Below are positions 24,249-33,178 of a DNA stretch of 51,145 bases, piece after piece. Source of the stretch: Aquimarina sp. RZ0 (GTDB lineage: Bacteria; Bacteroidota; Bacteroidia; Flavobacteriales; Flavobacteriaceae); NCBI RefSeq assembly GCF_008370685.1, contig NZ_VTZU01000050.1, positions 1 to 51,145 of the forward strand, in the 5' to 3' direction. The translations under genes and the position numbers were made by a program. The notes beneath the pieces were generated by a model. The model had not been told where the DNA came from, ran no database searches, and was given only the letters and a program-made list of their open reading frames with translations. Position 1 is the stretch's first letter. Each line of letters starts with the position of its first letter.

Positions 24249-25385
24249 TTGTCTGGTATCTATATCCATATTCCGTATTGCAAGCAAGCCTGTCATTATT
24301 GTGATTTTCACTTTTCTACTACCTTAAAAAATAAAGATCAAATGGTTTTTGCTTTATGCAATGAAATCAAATTACGCAGATCAGAAATTGATGATTATGA
24401 AGTAATAGAAACTATTTATTTTGGTGGAGGAACTCCAAGCATTTTATCGACAGCTGCACTAAAGTTTATTATTGATACTATTTATGAAAACTACCTGGTA
24501 TCTGATACTGCAGAAATCACAGTAGAAGCCAATCCTGATGATCTTACAGAAGAAACAATAACTGCGCTATCAAACACTCAGATAAATCGTTTAAGTATTG
24601 GCATACAATCTTTTTTTGATGTAGATCTAAAACTTATGAATCGAGCTCACAATGCCGGGGAAGCATTAAGATGTTTATCGATTGCAGCTCAATATTTTGA
24701 AAATATATCCATTGATCTGATTTATGGAATCCCGGGAATGACCTCAGAACGATGGACAAAAAACCTAAAAATAGCATTGGATTCTGGAATCCCTCACATT
24801 TCTAGTTATGCCTTAACAGTAGAGCCTGATACTGCTTTGTTTTCTTTTATAGAAAAAGGAATTATTGCTCCGGTCGAAGATACACTTGCCAAAGAACATT
24901 TTGATATTCTTGTTACAACCATGGAGGGCGCAGGTTTTGAACACTATGAATTCTCTAATTTTGGAAAAACAGGATATTTTAGTAAAAATAATACTGCTTA
25001 TTGGCAAGGCAAACACTATCTCGGCATTGGCCCCTCTGCGCATTCTTATAACGGAAATCAGCGTAGTTGGAACATAAATAATAATAGTAAATACCTTAAA
25101 GCTTTACAGCAAGATGAGCTTCCTGTAGAGATAGAAGAACTGTCGACTACAGATAAATATAATGAATATGTAATGACAAGATTACGAACTACATGGGGAC
25201 TTTCTTTACAAGAAACAGAAAATAACTTTGGAGATACTTACAAAAAACATTTGCTCAATCAAGCTCAAAAACATCTTGATGAACAGCTACTTTTTCTCGA
25301 TGGAGATACACTTAGTGTCACCAAAAAAGGAAAGTTTTTAAGTGATGGTATTGCAAGTGACCTTTTCTTGTTAAATTTAAAGTAA
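24249..25385 (+). CDS. hemW: Radical SAM heme chaperone HemW
   Basis: A 378-residue radical SAM protein. The iron-sulfur cluster motif C-x3-C-x2-C is at Cys11, Cys15 and Cys18 (YIHIPYCKQACHYCDF). The GGGTPS motif that contacts SAM follows near residue 60. HemW-type features include IGIQSF, IDLIYGIPG and the C-terminal winged domain (DKYNEYVMTRLRTTWGLSL). The family was long annotated as oxygen-independent coproporphyrinogen oxidase, but lacks the extra cysteine of true HemN and acts in heme delivery. The start is TTG at 24249, directly at the conserved N-terminus; no nearby ATG fits. Confidence 0.93.
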   Translation: MSGIYIHIPYCKQACHYCDFHFSTTLKNKDQMVFALCNEIKLRRSEIDDYEVIETIYFGGGTPSILSTAALKFIIDTIYENYLVSDTAEITVEANPDDLTEETITALSNTQINRLSIGIQSFFDVDLKLMNRAHNAGEALRCLSIAAQYFENISIDLIYGIPGMTSERWTKNLKIALDSGIPHISSYALTVEPDTALFSFIEKGIIAPVEDTLAKEHFDILVTTMEGAGFEHYEFSNFGKTGYFSKNNTAYWQGKHYLGIGPSAHSYNGNQRSWNINNNSKYLKALQQDELPVEIEELSTTDKYNEYVMTRLRTTWGLSLQETENNFGDTYKKHLLNQAQKHLDEQLLFLDGDTLSVTKKGKFLSDGIASDLFLLNLK

Positions 25386-25414
25386 TTATTTACAATCTAT
25401 TAAATTTTAAGGTG

Positions 25415-26203
25415 ATGCAAGAAAAATATGATCTTATTGGAGCTGGGTATAATACAACTAGAAAAGCAGATCCTTACCTTTTTAATCGATTACACGACCT
25501 TCTTTCTCCATCAAAAGAAGGCACTTATTTAGACATTGGATGCGGGACTGGTAACTATACCAAACTGTTTGATAAAAAAGGATATCAATTCATAGGTGTT
25601 GATCCTTCTCAGGAAATGCTTAAAAAAGCAAGATCGGGAAATCATTCTGTCTCATGGAAAATTGGAAATGCAGAAAATTTAGACCTCTTACCCAATAGTA
25701 TCGATGGTAGTATTGCAAGTTTAACACTTCATCATTGGCATGATCTTACCCAAGGATTTGCATCACTGCGCAGGGTATTAAAACCCGAAGGAAAAATAGT
25801 AATCTTTACAGCGACTCCGATTCAAATGAAAGGGTATTGGATAAATCATTATTTTCCTGAAATGCTTCGGGATTCTATACGTCAGATGCCTTCTTTGGAA
25901 ACCATCAAAAACAGTTTAAAAAACAATCAATTATATATAGAAAAAACAGAAAAATATTTTGTTCAACCAGATTTAGAAGATTTTTTTTTATATGCCGGAA
26001 AACACAATCCAAAACTATATTTTGAACCCAAAATAAGACAGGGGATATCTTCATTCTCATCGCTCTCCAACGCTTCAGAAGTAACAATAGGATTAGATAG
26101 TTTACAAAAAGACATCCAATCTCATAAAATAAACGATATTATAAAAAGCTATGAGAACACAAATGGAGACTATATCTTTCTCGTAATCAAAACCATAGAT
26201 TAG
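25415..26203 (+). CDS. Class I SAM-dependent methyltransferase
   Basis: A 262-residue enzyme started at the ATG at 25415; the GTG one codon earlier is also open. Motif I is YLDIGCGTGNYT at about residues 41-52. GVDPSQEML follows strand 2, and LTLHHWHDLTQGFASLRRVLKPEGKIVIF covers motifs IV to VI. The methyl acceptor cannot be named. It is 29 bp after hemW and 6 bp before the cyclase-family gene, so the three are probably co-transcribed. Confidence 0.85.
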   Translation: MQEKYDLIGAGYNTTRKADPYLFNRLHDLLSPSKEGTYLDIGCGTGNYTKLFDKKGYQFIGVDPSQEMLKKARSGNHSVSWKIGNAENLDLLPNSIDGSIASLTLHHWHDLTQGFASLRRVLKPEGKIVIFTATPIQMKGYWINHYFPEMLRDSIRQMPSLETIKNSLKNNQLYIEKTEKYFVQPDLEDFFLYAGKHNPKLYFEPKIRQGISSFSSLSNASEVTIGLDSLQKDIQSHKINDIIKSYENTNGDYIFLVIKTID

Positions 26204-26209
26204 AACCGA

Positions 26210-26962
26210 ATGATTACAATCATACACACTAACAACCAAGAATATACCGTGGATTTATCTCGGCCACTGGATATATCAATACCGCTACAATCCAACGAAG
26301 AAAATGTCAATGCCTGGTATATCCCTGCGCCAAAAATTGAACCTGTAAAAGAAGGAAATTGGATAGGAAAAGTTTCTGAAGGCGCTTCGACCAATTTTAA
26401 TTCTATATTTTTTAACCCTCACGGACACGGAACGCATACGGAGTGCGTTGGTCATATTACTTCGGATTTTCATAGTATTAATAAGGCATTAAAACAATTC
26501 TTTTTTATGGCTGAACTTATTAGTGTTCTACCTGAAAAACAAGGCGAAGATTTTGTAATTACTAAAAATCAAATCAAAACTGCCATACAATCAAGTCCGC
26601 AAGCTCTAATCATACGTACACTTCCTAATAAAAATGAAAAGCTTAGCAAGCAATATTCTCATACCAATTGGGCGTATGTATCTGAAGCTGCTGCTACATA
26701 TCTCAAAGAACAAGGAATCAATCATCTTTTAATTGATCTGCCCTCTATCGATAAAGAAAAAGATGAAGGTAGATTACTGGCACATAAAGCATTTTGGGAT
26801 TATCCAGAAGCAACCAGGCATGAAGCAACCATTACTGAAATGATTTTTGTACAAGATGATATAGCAGATGGGAACTATCTTTTAAACCTCCAGATTGCCT
26901 CTTTTGAGAACGATGCCACTCCTAGTAAACCTGTTTTATATGAAATTAAGGCTTCTAACTAA
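26210..26962 (+). CDS. Cyclase family metal-dependent hydrolase
   Basis: A 250-residue protein of the cyclase / kynurenine-formamidase-like family (PF04199 type). The metal-binding signature reads HGHGTHTECVGH, with His73, His76, Glu78 and His82. The common family pattern is HGTHxD, so the aspartate is replaced by glutamate here. A second conserved part is LLIDLPSIDKEKDEGRLLAHKAFW, near residues 178-204. These enzymes hydrolyse amide or ester bonds of small molecules. The substrate is unknown and kynurenine pathway genes are absent from the window. It lies 6 bp after the methyltransferase. Confidence 0.82.
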   Translation: MITIIHTNNQEYTVDLSRPLDISIPLQSNEENVNAWYIPAPKIEPVKEGNWIGKVSEGASTNFNSIFFNPHGHGTHTECVGHITSDFHSINKALKQFFFMAELISVLPEKQGEDFVITKNQIKTAIQSSPQALIIRTLPNKNEKLSKQYSHTNWAYVSEAAATYLKEQGINHLLIDLPSIDKEKDEGRLLAHKAFWDYPEATRHEATITEMIFVQDDIADGNYLLNLQIASFENDATPSKPVLYEIKASN

Positions 26963-27014
26963 ATCCAAATATTTATTAATGAATTTCTATCTGAATCCTA
27001 AAAAACGTGAATAG

Positions 27015-27371
27015 ATGAAAACTCTTATACAATTAGAAGAATTGGCTATGTTAGGTCTTGGGATTTATCTATTTAGTTTATTACCTTTTTCCTGGTGGAT
27101 ATTTCTGGGCTTATTTTTAGTTCCAGATGTGGGAATGTTAGGATATAGTATTAGTAATAAAATTGGCGCTCTTACTTATAATATATTTCATCATAAAGGA
27201 GTAGCTATTTTTTTTTATTTAGTAGGAATATATACTAATAATGAATTGCTAGAACTATCCGGGATTATATTATTTTCTCATGCCTCTTTTGACAGAATTC
27301 TTGGGTATGGATTAAAATTAAAAAAAGGGTTTAAATTTACACACCTCGGTGAGATAGGTAAAAAAGATTAA
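27015..27371 (+). CDS. DUF4260 family membrane protein
   Basis: A 118-residue protein with about three or four short membrane segments and the DUF4260 pattern LEELAMLGLGIYLF...LVPDVGMLGY and FSHASFDRILGYGLK. The conserved His and Asp residues suggest a metal or proton site, but the family is uncharacterised. One base separates it from the DUF4230 gene, indicating tight coupling. Confidence 0.85.
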   Translation: MKTLIQLEELAMLGLGIYLFSLLPFSWWIFLGLFLVPDVGMLGYSISNKIGALTYNIFHHKGVAIFFYLVGIYTNNELLELSGIILFSHASFDRILGYGLKLKKGFKFTHLGEIGKKD

Positions 27372-27372
27372 T

Positions 27373-27987
27373 ATGGAATTATTATTTGTAGGGCTTATTG
27401 CAGGAACAATTCTTGCTTATTTTATTTTTGCAAGATTCAGTATCGCAAAAAAACGTGCAGGCATACAGACACAATCCACTGTATTAATGGAAAAAATTCG
27501 TAGTGTATGCAAACTTGTAACAGTAGAAGGCGATTTTGCAGAAATTTACCATTATGAAAGCGTAAAAGAGAAGTTTTTTAGTCTACTCAAAGGAAAGAAA
27601 AAAGCATTGATTCTTATTGATGCCAAGGCACATGTTGGATTTGATTTATCTCAGGTAAGATTAGAAAGCGATACCAAAAACAAACGTATCATTTTATCTC
27701 ATTTCCCAAAACCAAAACTGCTGACAATAGAAACTGATTTTAAATATTATGATAAAAAAGAAGGTTGGCTCAATCCTATGACTTCTACTGATCTTACTGA
27801 AATTAACAAAGAAGCAAAACAATATATCATTGATAAAATTCCTCAAAGCGGATTGTTAGAGTCTGCAGGAAAAGAATTGCTCAGTGCTATTTCTTTAATG
27901 GAAACAGTGGCACAATCTATAGGGTGGACATTGGATTATTCTTCACTGGAAGTAACTCCCATAAATGATAAAAACATTTTAGAATAA
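27373..27987 (+). CDS. DUF4230 family protein
   Basis: A 204-residue protein with one N-terminal membrane anchor (LLFVGLIAGTILAYFIFARF) and the DUF4230 body: KLVTVEGDFAEIYHYES, KKKALILIDAKAHVGFDLSQV and LSHFPKPKLLTIETDFKYYDKKEGW. The family is present in Bacteroidetes and Firmicutes and has no known function. The stop codon is followed immediately by the next start at 27988. Confidence 0.88.
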   Translation: MELLFVGLIAGTILAYFIFARFSIAKKRAGIQTQSTVLMEKIRSVCKLVTVEGDFAEIYHYESVKEKFFSLLKGKKKALILIDAKAHVGFDLSQVRLESDTKNKRIILSHFPKPKLLTIETDFKYYDKKEGWLNPMTSTDLTEINKEAKQYIIDKIPQSGLLESAGKELLSAISLMETVAQSIGWTLDYSSLEVTPINDKNILE

Positions 27988-28395
27988 ATGAATATTATTA
28001 TTTCTACAGAAAAAGAACGTCTTGATATCGATTTTATTCATCAATTTTTAACCGATGCATATTGGGCAAAAGGAAGAACAAAAGAAGAAGTAATAACAAC
28101 TATAGAACATTGTCTTAATTTTGGCGTTTATATAGACAATACTCAGATTGGTTTTGCCAGAGTACTAACCGATTATGCCGTTTTTGGGTATTTGATGGAT
28201 GTTTTTATTATTGAAGAACACAGAGGGAATGGATATGCTAAAATGCTAGTAAAAACTATTATGGAGCATAAAGACTTACAAAGAATCAAACGATGGATGC
28301 TGGCAACATATGATGCACACGGATTATATAAGCAGTTTGGTTTTGATGCCATACCAGACCCTACTATGATTATGGGAAAACTAATTAATAATTAA
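27988..28395 (+). CDS. GNAT family N-acetyltransferase
   Basis: A 135-residue acetyltransferase. The acetyl-CoA loop is seen as VFIIEEHRGNGYAKMLVKTIMEH at about residues 72-94. IGFARVLTDYAVFGYLMDVFI forms the central strands. C-terminal HGLYKQFGFDAIPDP matches the typical GNAT tail. The substrate (amine, amino acid or protein) is unknown. It begins directly after the DUF4230 stop and lies 6 bp before the YjbR gene. Confidence 0.88.
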   Translation: MNIIISTEKERLDIDFIHQFLTDAYWAKGRTKEEVITTIEHCLNFGVYIDNTQIGFARVLTDYAVFGYLMDVFIIEEHRGNGYAKMLVKTIMEHKDLQRIKRWMLATYDAHGLYKQFGFDAIPDPTMIMGKLINN

Positions 28396-28401
28396 GACCT
28401 A

Positions 28402-28761
28402 ATGGATATTGAAGCTTTCAGAACATATTGTTTATCAAAAAAAGGAGTTACAGAAGAGTTCCCTTTTGATGAGACTACATTGGTTTTTAAGGTTATGGGA
28501 AAAATGTTTGCATTAGTAGGATTAGAAAGAATTCCTTTTAGTGCCAATCTGAAATGTGATCCTGATCGTTCTCTAGAACTTAGGGAATACCATCCAGAAA
28601 TCCAGCCTGGATACCATATGAATAAAAAACACTGGAATACTATTAACTTTTCCGGAGGTTTAGCTACTAATATGTTATGCGAATTAATAGATCATTCGTA
28701 TGACTTAGTTGTCAGTGGTTTAACCAAAAAAACAAAAGAAGAATTAAAAAATTTAAAATAA
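28402..28761 (+). CDS. MmcQ/YjbR family protein
   Basis: A 119-residue protein matching the MmcQ/YjbR (CyaY-like fold) family: TEEFPFDETTLVFKVMGKMFALV, NLKCDPDRSLELRE and GYHMNKKHWNTI. These are small proteins with a double-wing DNA-binding-like fold and no fixed function. It is at the end of a run of tightly spaced genes starting at 27015. Confidence 0.9.
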   Translation: MDIEAFRTYCLSKKGVTEEFPFDETTLVFKVMGKMFALVGLERIPFSANLKCDPDRSLELREYHPEIQPGYHMNKKHWNTINFSGGLATNMLCELIDHSYDLVVSGLTKKTKEELKNLK

Positions 28762-28816
28762 AAGAGATAGATAACTAGTTGACTCCTATCTCCATATTTG
28801 CCTTTAAAGTTTACTA

Positions 28817-30586
28817 ATGAACAATCCTTTAGAATTTTACGGATCACAAATTGATCTTCATAGTACATCTCTCAAAAAAATAAAAAAGCAACTAACCTTT
28901 TCCAGTATGCTAAGGCTCGTTGTATTTTTGAGCATAATCGCTGGAGTTTATCTGGGGTATCCCAATATGCAAATAATTATTGGCAGCATACTCCTTGGCA
29001 TTATAATTTTTATAGTAATGATAAGTCGCCATAGTAATTTATCTTATACTAAAAACAGACTCCAAAAACTAGTAGAAATCAACCAATTAGAATTAGATGT
29101 TTTTAAAAATGACCTAAGCAAACTAGAGTCTGGAAAAGAATTTATTGACCCTACCCATCCGTATAGTCATGATATTGATTTGTTTGGCGACCGATCCTTT
29201 TTTCAATACATCAATCGCACCAAAACACGAGCCGGCAAATATACGTTGGCTTCTATTTTTAGAGATAATGAAATTGAAGATATCAAAAGAAAACAAGAAG
29301 CCATTAAAAACATATCAGAACTGCCGGAATGGAGACAAGAATTCAGTGCTATTGCATCTCTTGTGGATACAACAGTTTCTGTATCTGTTATCAAAAAATG
29401 GCTACAAAACTACGCCCCTTTTGTTCCTAAGATAATGAAAGTACTCCCTGTAATTGTATCTGCGATTTCTGTGCTTATGATTACGCTATTATTCTTAGAA
29501 TTAATAACGTTTCAATTATTTATTATTTGGTTTTTAATTGGGTTAGGAATTACCGGATCACAACTTAAAAAAATAAATACGCTTTATAGTCACGCCAACA
29601 AGGTAAAAGACACATTTGAGCAATATTATAGACTGGTTGATCGTATTGAAAAAATCAGTTTCTCTTCTGATTTACTAAAAGAAAAGCAACAAAATGTGAT
29701 CAATGATGCAGAAAAAGCTTCTCAAACGCTGAAGCAATTTGCTAAAATTCTGGATGCTTTTGATCAAAGAAATAATATGATGTACGGAATCTTCGGAAAC
29801 GGATTATTACTATGGGATATTAGACAAAGTTACCGTGTAGAAAAATGGATTGCCACCAATCATAACAAAGTAGAACAATGGTTTGAGGTAATCGCCTTTT
29901 TTGATGCTTATAATTCGCTGGGTAATTTTGCTTTTAATAATCCTGATTATATCTACCCAAAATTAACTACAGAAGATGTGATCATAAAAGCCCAGGATTT
30001 AGGGCATCCAATGCTTGACACAAATAAACGTGTAGACAATGATATCCATATCAAAAAAGATGAGTTTTTCATTATTACTGGAGCCAATATGGCTGGCAAA
30101 AGCACATTTTTAAGAACAGTTGCTCTTCAAATTGTAATGTCGAATATCGGACTACCCGTTTGTGCAAAATCTTGTCAATACAGACCTATCATGCTTATTA
30201 CAAGTATGAGAACCTCTGATTCTCTAAGTGATGATGCTTCTTATTTCTTTTCAGAACTTACACAGCTTAAAAGAATTGTAGATGTCTTAGATAAAAATGA
30301 ATACTTTATTATTCTGGACGAAATATTAAAAGGTACAAATAGTAAAGACAAAGCGGCGGGATCCCGAAAGTTTGTTGAAAAGCTAGTTAAGGCAAAAGCA
30401 ACTGGAATTATAGCTACTCATGATCTAAGTTTATGTGAAATCGCTACAGAGCTACATCAAGTAAAAAATAGGTTTTTTGATGCCCAGATAATAAGTGATG
30501 AATTATATTTTGACTATAAATTTAAAGAAGGTATTTGTCAAAATATGAATGCTTCATTTCTCTTAAACAAAATGGGGATTGTATAA
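28817..30586 (+). CDS. MutS-like membrane-associated ATPase
   Basis: A 589-residue protein of the MutS-related family found in Bacteroidetes. Two pairs of hydrophobic segments (about 30-76 and 205-250) suggest membrane attachment, unlike classical MutS. The C-terminal ATPase has Walker A GANMAGKST (about 422-430), a Walker B ending in YFIILDEILKGTNSKDK, and a switch histidine in GIIATHDLSLCEIA. The mismatch-recognition domain with its Phe-x-Glu is not seen, so a role in base mismatch repair is doubtful. It may act on other branched or recombination DNA, or elsewhere. It lies 55 bp after the YjbR gene. Confidence 0.85.
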   Translation: MNNPLEFYGSQIDLHSTSLKKIKKQLTFSSMLRLVVFLSIIAGVYLGYPNMQIIIGSILLGIIIFIVMISRHSNLSYTKNRLQKLVEINQLELDVFKNDLSKLESGKEFIDPTHPYSHDIDLFGDRSFFQYINRTKTRAGKYTLASIFRDNEIEDIKRKQEAIKNISELPEWRQEFSAIASLVDTTVSVSVIKKWLQNYAPFVPKIMKVLPVIVSAISVLMITLLFLELITFQLFIIWFLIGLGITGSQLKKINTLYSHANKVKDTFEQYYRLVDRIEKISFSSDLLKEKQQNVINDAEKASQTLKQFAKILDAFDQRNNMMYGIFGNGLLLWDIRQSYRVEKWIATNHNKVEQWFEVIAFFDAYNSLGNFAFNNPDYIYPKLTTEDVIIKAQDLGHPMLDTNKRVDNDIHIKKDEFFIITGANMAGKSTFLRTVALQIVMSNIGLPVCAKSCQYRPIMLITSMRTSDSLSDDASYFFSELTQLKRIVDVLDKNEYFIILDEILKGTNSKDKAAGSRKFVEKLVKAKATGIIATHDLSLCEIATELHQVKNRFFDAQIISDELYFDYKFKEGICQNMNASFLLNKMGIV

Positions 30587-30855
30587 TATCCCTGCATGCA
30601 AGCTAAGTAGTCAATATTTGGTATCCTTAAAAAATCATATACTCTAATACACAAACGATATAGATATCAGAAAAATAAAAATTCATGTTCAAATTCACAA
30701 CAAATACTAGATCAGTTGTTACAAAAAATAGTTTAGGTCTAGATATTTGTCAAAAATATACTTAATTGAAAGTCAGAAAAAAAAAGCGTATTTTAAATTT
30801 AACACAAATTGGTATGCTGATACAAGTATACTAACCAAATCAACTTTTTTTACTC

Positions 30856-32883
30856 ATGAAAAATACATTTCTTTTACTAGCTACTTTTATCATTTTGATA
30901 ATTAATCCTTTTTATTCACAGGTAAAGTATATTGATGCGGAAAATGCTCAAATACTTAATGATGGTGATATGAGGGATAACAATGTTCTTTATCAAATGA
31001 AAGAACAGGGAGACAATATAAGTAAGCCTTGGTTTACCAATACAAACAGAAAAGGACAGAAGGCCATTGCATATCAGCTCAATGGAACCACCACCGGAGA
31101 AAGGGTACAACGTTCAGAACATCATATCGTACATTGGAAAACTCCAGAGGATATAAATGTTGGAGACACAAGATATACAGGATTCAGTGTCTACTTGCCA
31201 AATGAATGGACAAATCCCGATGATTGGTTATTGTTTCATCAGGTTCAGCAAGTTGCAGCACCAGGACAAAAAGGTAATTTTCCTTTTTTGGGAATCTATG
31301 TGAATGGTAGCCGCCCAAACCTTACTGTAAGAAGTGGAAAAAATGGAAACACGGTAAGAAACCCTTCTCCAAAAGGAGTAAAGTTTGAGATGTTCCCTCT
31401 TAAGAAAGGAATATGGTATGACTTCGTTGTTGGGTATAAGTTTGAGCCTCATCAAGGAAAAGGTTGGGCATATTGCTGGGTCAAAGAAGCTTCTCAGAAA
31501 GATTGGAAAAGATTTGGACAAAAAGACATGAAAGTAGGGTATTCTGAACCAGACTCAAAACTCCTTAATAATAAAATCGGTCTTTATAGAGGTAAATCAA
31601 AACTAACTACACGATTATACTACGATGAAATAAGATATTCTAATACTTTTTGTAAAGTTAACATCCCTGGATCTAGTCAACCGGCAGATATACAAGATAA
31701 TTGTGATGGAAATGGCGGCGGTAGCGGTGGCGATGGTTCTACTACAGATATCAAATTACCAGGCAATTTCCAGGCAGAATCTTATGTTAATAAATCAGGT
31801 AGTGTTAAAACCGAAAACACCCCTGGTAGTTCAGGAAAAAACCTTGGATTTATTCGTAATAATGATTACGTAGAATATGATGTAGATGTTACTGAAGGAG
31901 GAGATTATATATTTGACTTTATGGCTTCTAGTGCAGGCTCTGGAGGTACTATTGATGTATTAGAAAATGGGAACAAAAGAGGCTCAATTAGTATACCAGT
32001 AAATGGTCAGTGGCATTCCTATAAAAAATACAGTACTACAATTCGTTTATCATCAGGGAATAAAAAACTACGATTGATATTCAAAGGTTCTGGTGGATAT
32101 TTAATGAATCTCGATAGAGTAGTGGTTTCTAAAAAAAGTACTTCTGGCGATGGAGGCAATAGCAGTACCCAAACTACACTTACCCCAATACAGGATGCTT
32201 ATATACAGGGCTCTTCTCGATATAATAATACCTTAATACGTATAGAGAGAAACAACCGCAATGGATATCTAATGTTTGATCTTTCATCAATAAAAGGGAA
32301 CATAAAGAAAGCTGAACTTAGTTTTACAATTGCTTCTGATGCTGGAAATGGTAAAGTAGATGTATATAAAGGAAGTACTACTAATTGGACAGAACAAAAC
32401 ATTTCTAATAGTAATAAACCTTCCTCGCAGAATTTATTAGGAACTATAAATGGAACAATGAATATTGGAGACAGGAAAACCATTTCTTTAAATACCAGTG
32501 CTATAAACTCAGGGAAGTTAGCATTGGTAATGAGCGCAGCATCTGGTAATGATTTTGCCTTTGCTTCAAAAGAACATAGTTCTGTAAAAAAACCGCAATT
32601 AGTTATAACATATGAAAGTAATAGAGCAAATGATATTCAAGATCAAAATGTAATAGCGTATCCTAATCCTTTTACTAATCTATTGATAATAGATCTACAA
32701 AATGGACATCGTTATTATCAAATGGATATTATTGATGTAAAAGGACAAAGAGTATATTTGAGAAAAGTTGATGAAAATGATGATGTACTAGAAATGGATT
32801 TGCGTACTATACCAAAAGGAATATATTTTGTTCGTTTATCAGGGATTGACAATAATAAAAATCTAAAAATATTAAAGCAATAA
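30856..32883 (+). CDS. Secreted heparin-lyase-I-like polysaccharide lyase, modular
   Basis: A 675-residue protein. Signal peptide about 1-21. The N-terminal domain (about 24-275) matches the polysaccharide-lyase jelly-roll fold of PF14099 in pattern: YTGFSVYLPNEW, WLLFHQVQQ, GIWYDFVVGYKF and KIGLYRG. A Gly-rich linker leads to a CBM6/CBM35-like module (about 300-430), a DNRLRE/CBM96-like module (about 440-590, with NDFAFASKEH) and a T9SS sorting domain (about 600-675). The DNRLRE module is close to that of the GH16 enzyme at 9515-11752. It probably cleaves a uronic-acid-containing polysaccharide outside the cell. The substrate is not readable. It stands alone with a terminator behind it. Confidence 0.75.
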   Translation: MKNTFLLLATFIILIINPFYSQVKYIDAENAQILNDGDMRDNNVLYQMKEQGDNISKPWFTNTNRKGQKAIAYQLNGTTTGERVQRSEHHIVHWKTPEDINVGDTRYTGFSVYLPNEWTNPDDWLLFHQVQQVAAPGQKGNFPFLGIYVNGSRPNLTVRSGKNGNTVRNPSPKGVKFEMFPLKKGIWYDFVVGYKFEPHQGKGWAYCWVKEASQKDWKRFGQKDMKVGYSEPDSKLLNNKIGLYRGKSKLTTRLYYDEIRYSNTFCKVNIPGSSQPADIQDNCDGNGGGSGGDGSTTDIKLPGNFQAESYVNKSGSVKTENTPGSSGKNLGFIRNNDYVEYDVDVTEGGDYIFDFMASSAGSGGTIDVLENGNKRGSISIPVNGQWHSYKKYSTTIRLSSGNKKLRLIFKGSGGYLMNLDRVVVSKKSTSGDGGNSSTQTTLTPIQDAYIQGSSRYNNTLIRIERNNRNGYLMFDLSSIKGNIKKAELSFTIASDAGNGKVDVYKGSTTNWTEQNISNSNKPSSQNLLGTINGTMNIGDRKTISLNTSAINSGKLALVMSAASGNDFAFASKEHSSVKKPQLVITYESNRANDIQDQNVIAYPNPFTNLLIIDLQNGHRYYQMDIIDVKGQRVYLRKVDENDDVLEMDLRTIPKGIYFVRLSGIDNNKNLKILKQ

Positions 32884-32926
32884 AATGAAAAGCTAAGAAA
32901 CATATAGTCTTAGATAAACTTTTACA

Positions 32927-32972
32927 AAAACCTCAGCTAAAATGTTAAGTGCAACTTTTAGATGAGGTTTTT
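32927..32972 (+). terminator. Terminator after the lyase-like gene
   Basis: AAACCTCAGCTAAAA pairs with TTTTAGATGAGGTTT (one mismatch), followed by Ts. Confidence 0.85.
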
Positions 32973-33004
32973 TATTTCTTCTTACCACATATAAAACTGA
33001 TTTA

Positions 33005-33105
33005 TAGCAAATTATCTCGAGACAAGGATACGAGGCATTTATTGAAAAAAAACATTTTGACTTCGAGGCAAGCCTCGGAGCATTTAAATCTCGATTATCG
33101 AGTAA
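33005..33105 (+). repeat. ~100-bp hairpin-rich repeat, copy C
   Basis: TAGCAAATTATCTCG at the left and CTCGATTATCGAGTAA at the right. It contains the hairpins CGAGGC-AA-GCCTCG (33064-33077) and CTCGAT-T-ATCGAG (33090-33102). This is the best-preserved copy of the 3' half. Confidence 0.8.
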
Positions 33106-33133
33106 AATACAACTTCTATTAAGTTGTAGAGTT

Positions 33134-33150
33134 ATACGATTTATAACTAA
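33134..33150 (-). repeat. Solo end of the 162-bp repeat
   Basis: ATACGATTTATAACTAA equals the terminal 17 bases of the 162-bp element (reverse strand of its 3' end). The rest of the element is missing. Confidence 0.6.
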
Positions 33151-33178
33151 TCAGTCTCTATTTTAAGAAGAAGTCTAA

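Noticed and set aside
24249..25385. HemN (oxygen-independent coproporphyrinogen oxidase)
   Set aside because: Length and motif spacing (C-x3-C-x2-C without the extra downstream Cys) fit HemW better than true HemN.
28817..30586. Classical mismatch-repair MutS
   Set aside because: No N-terminal Phe-x-Glu mismatch-binding domain, membrane segments are present, and it is far shorter than MutS.
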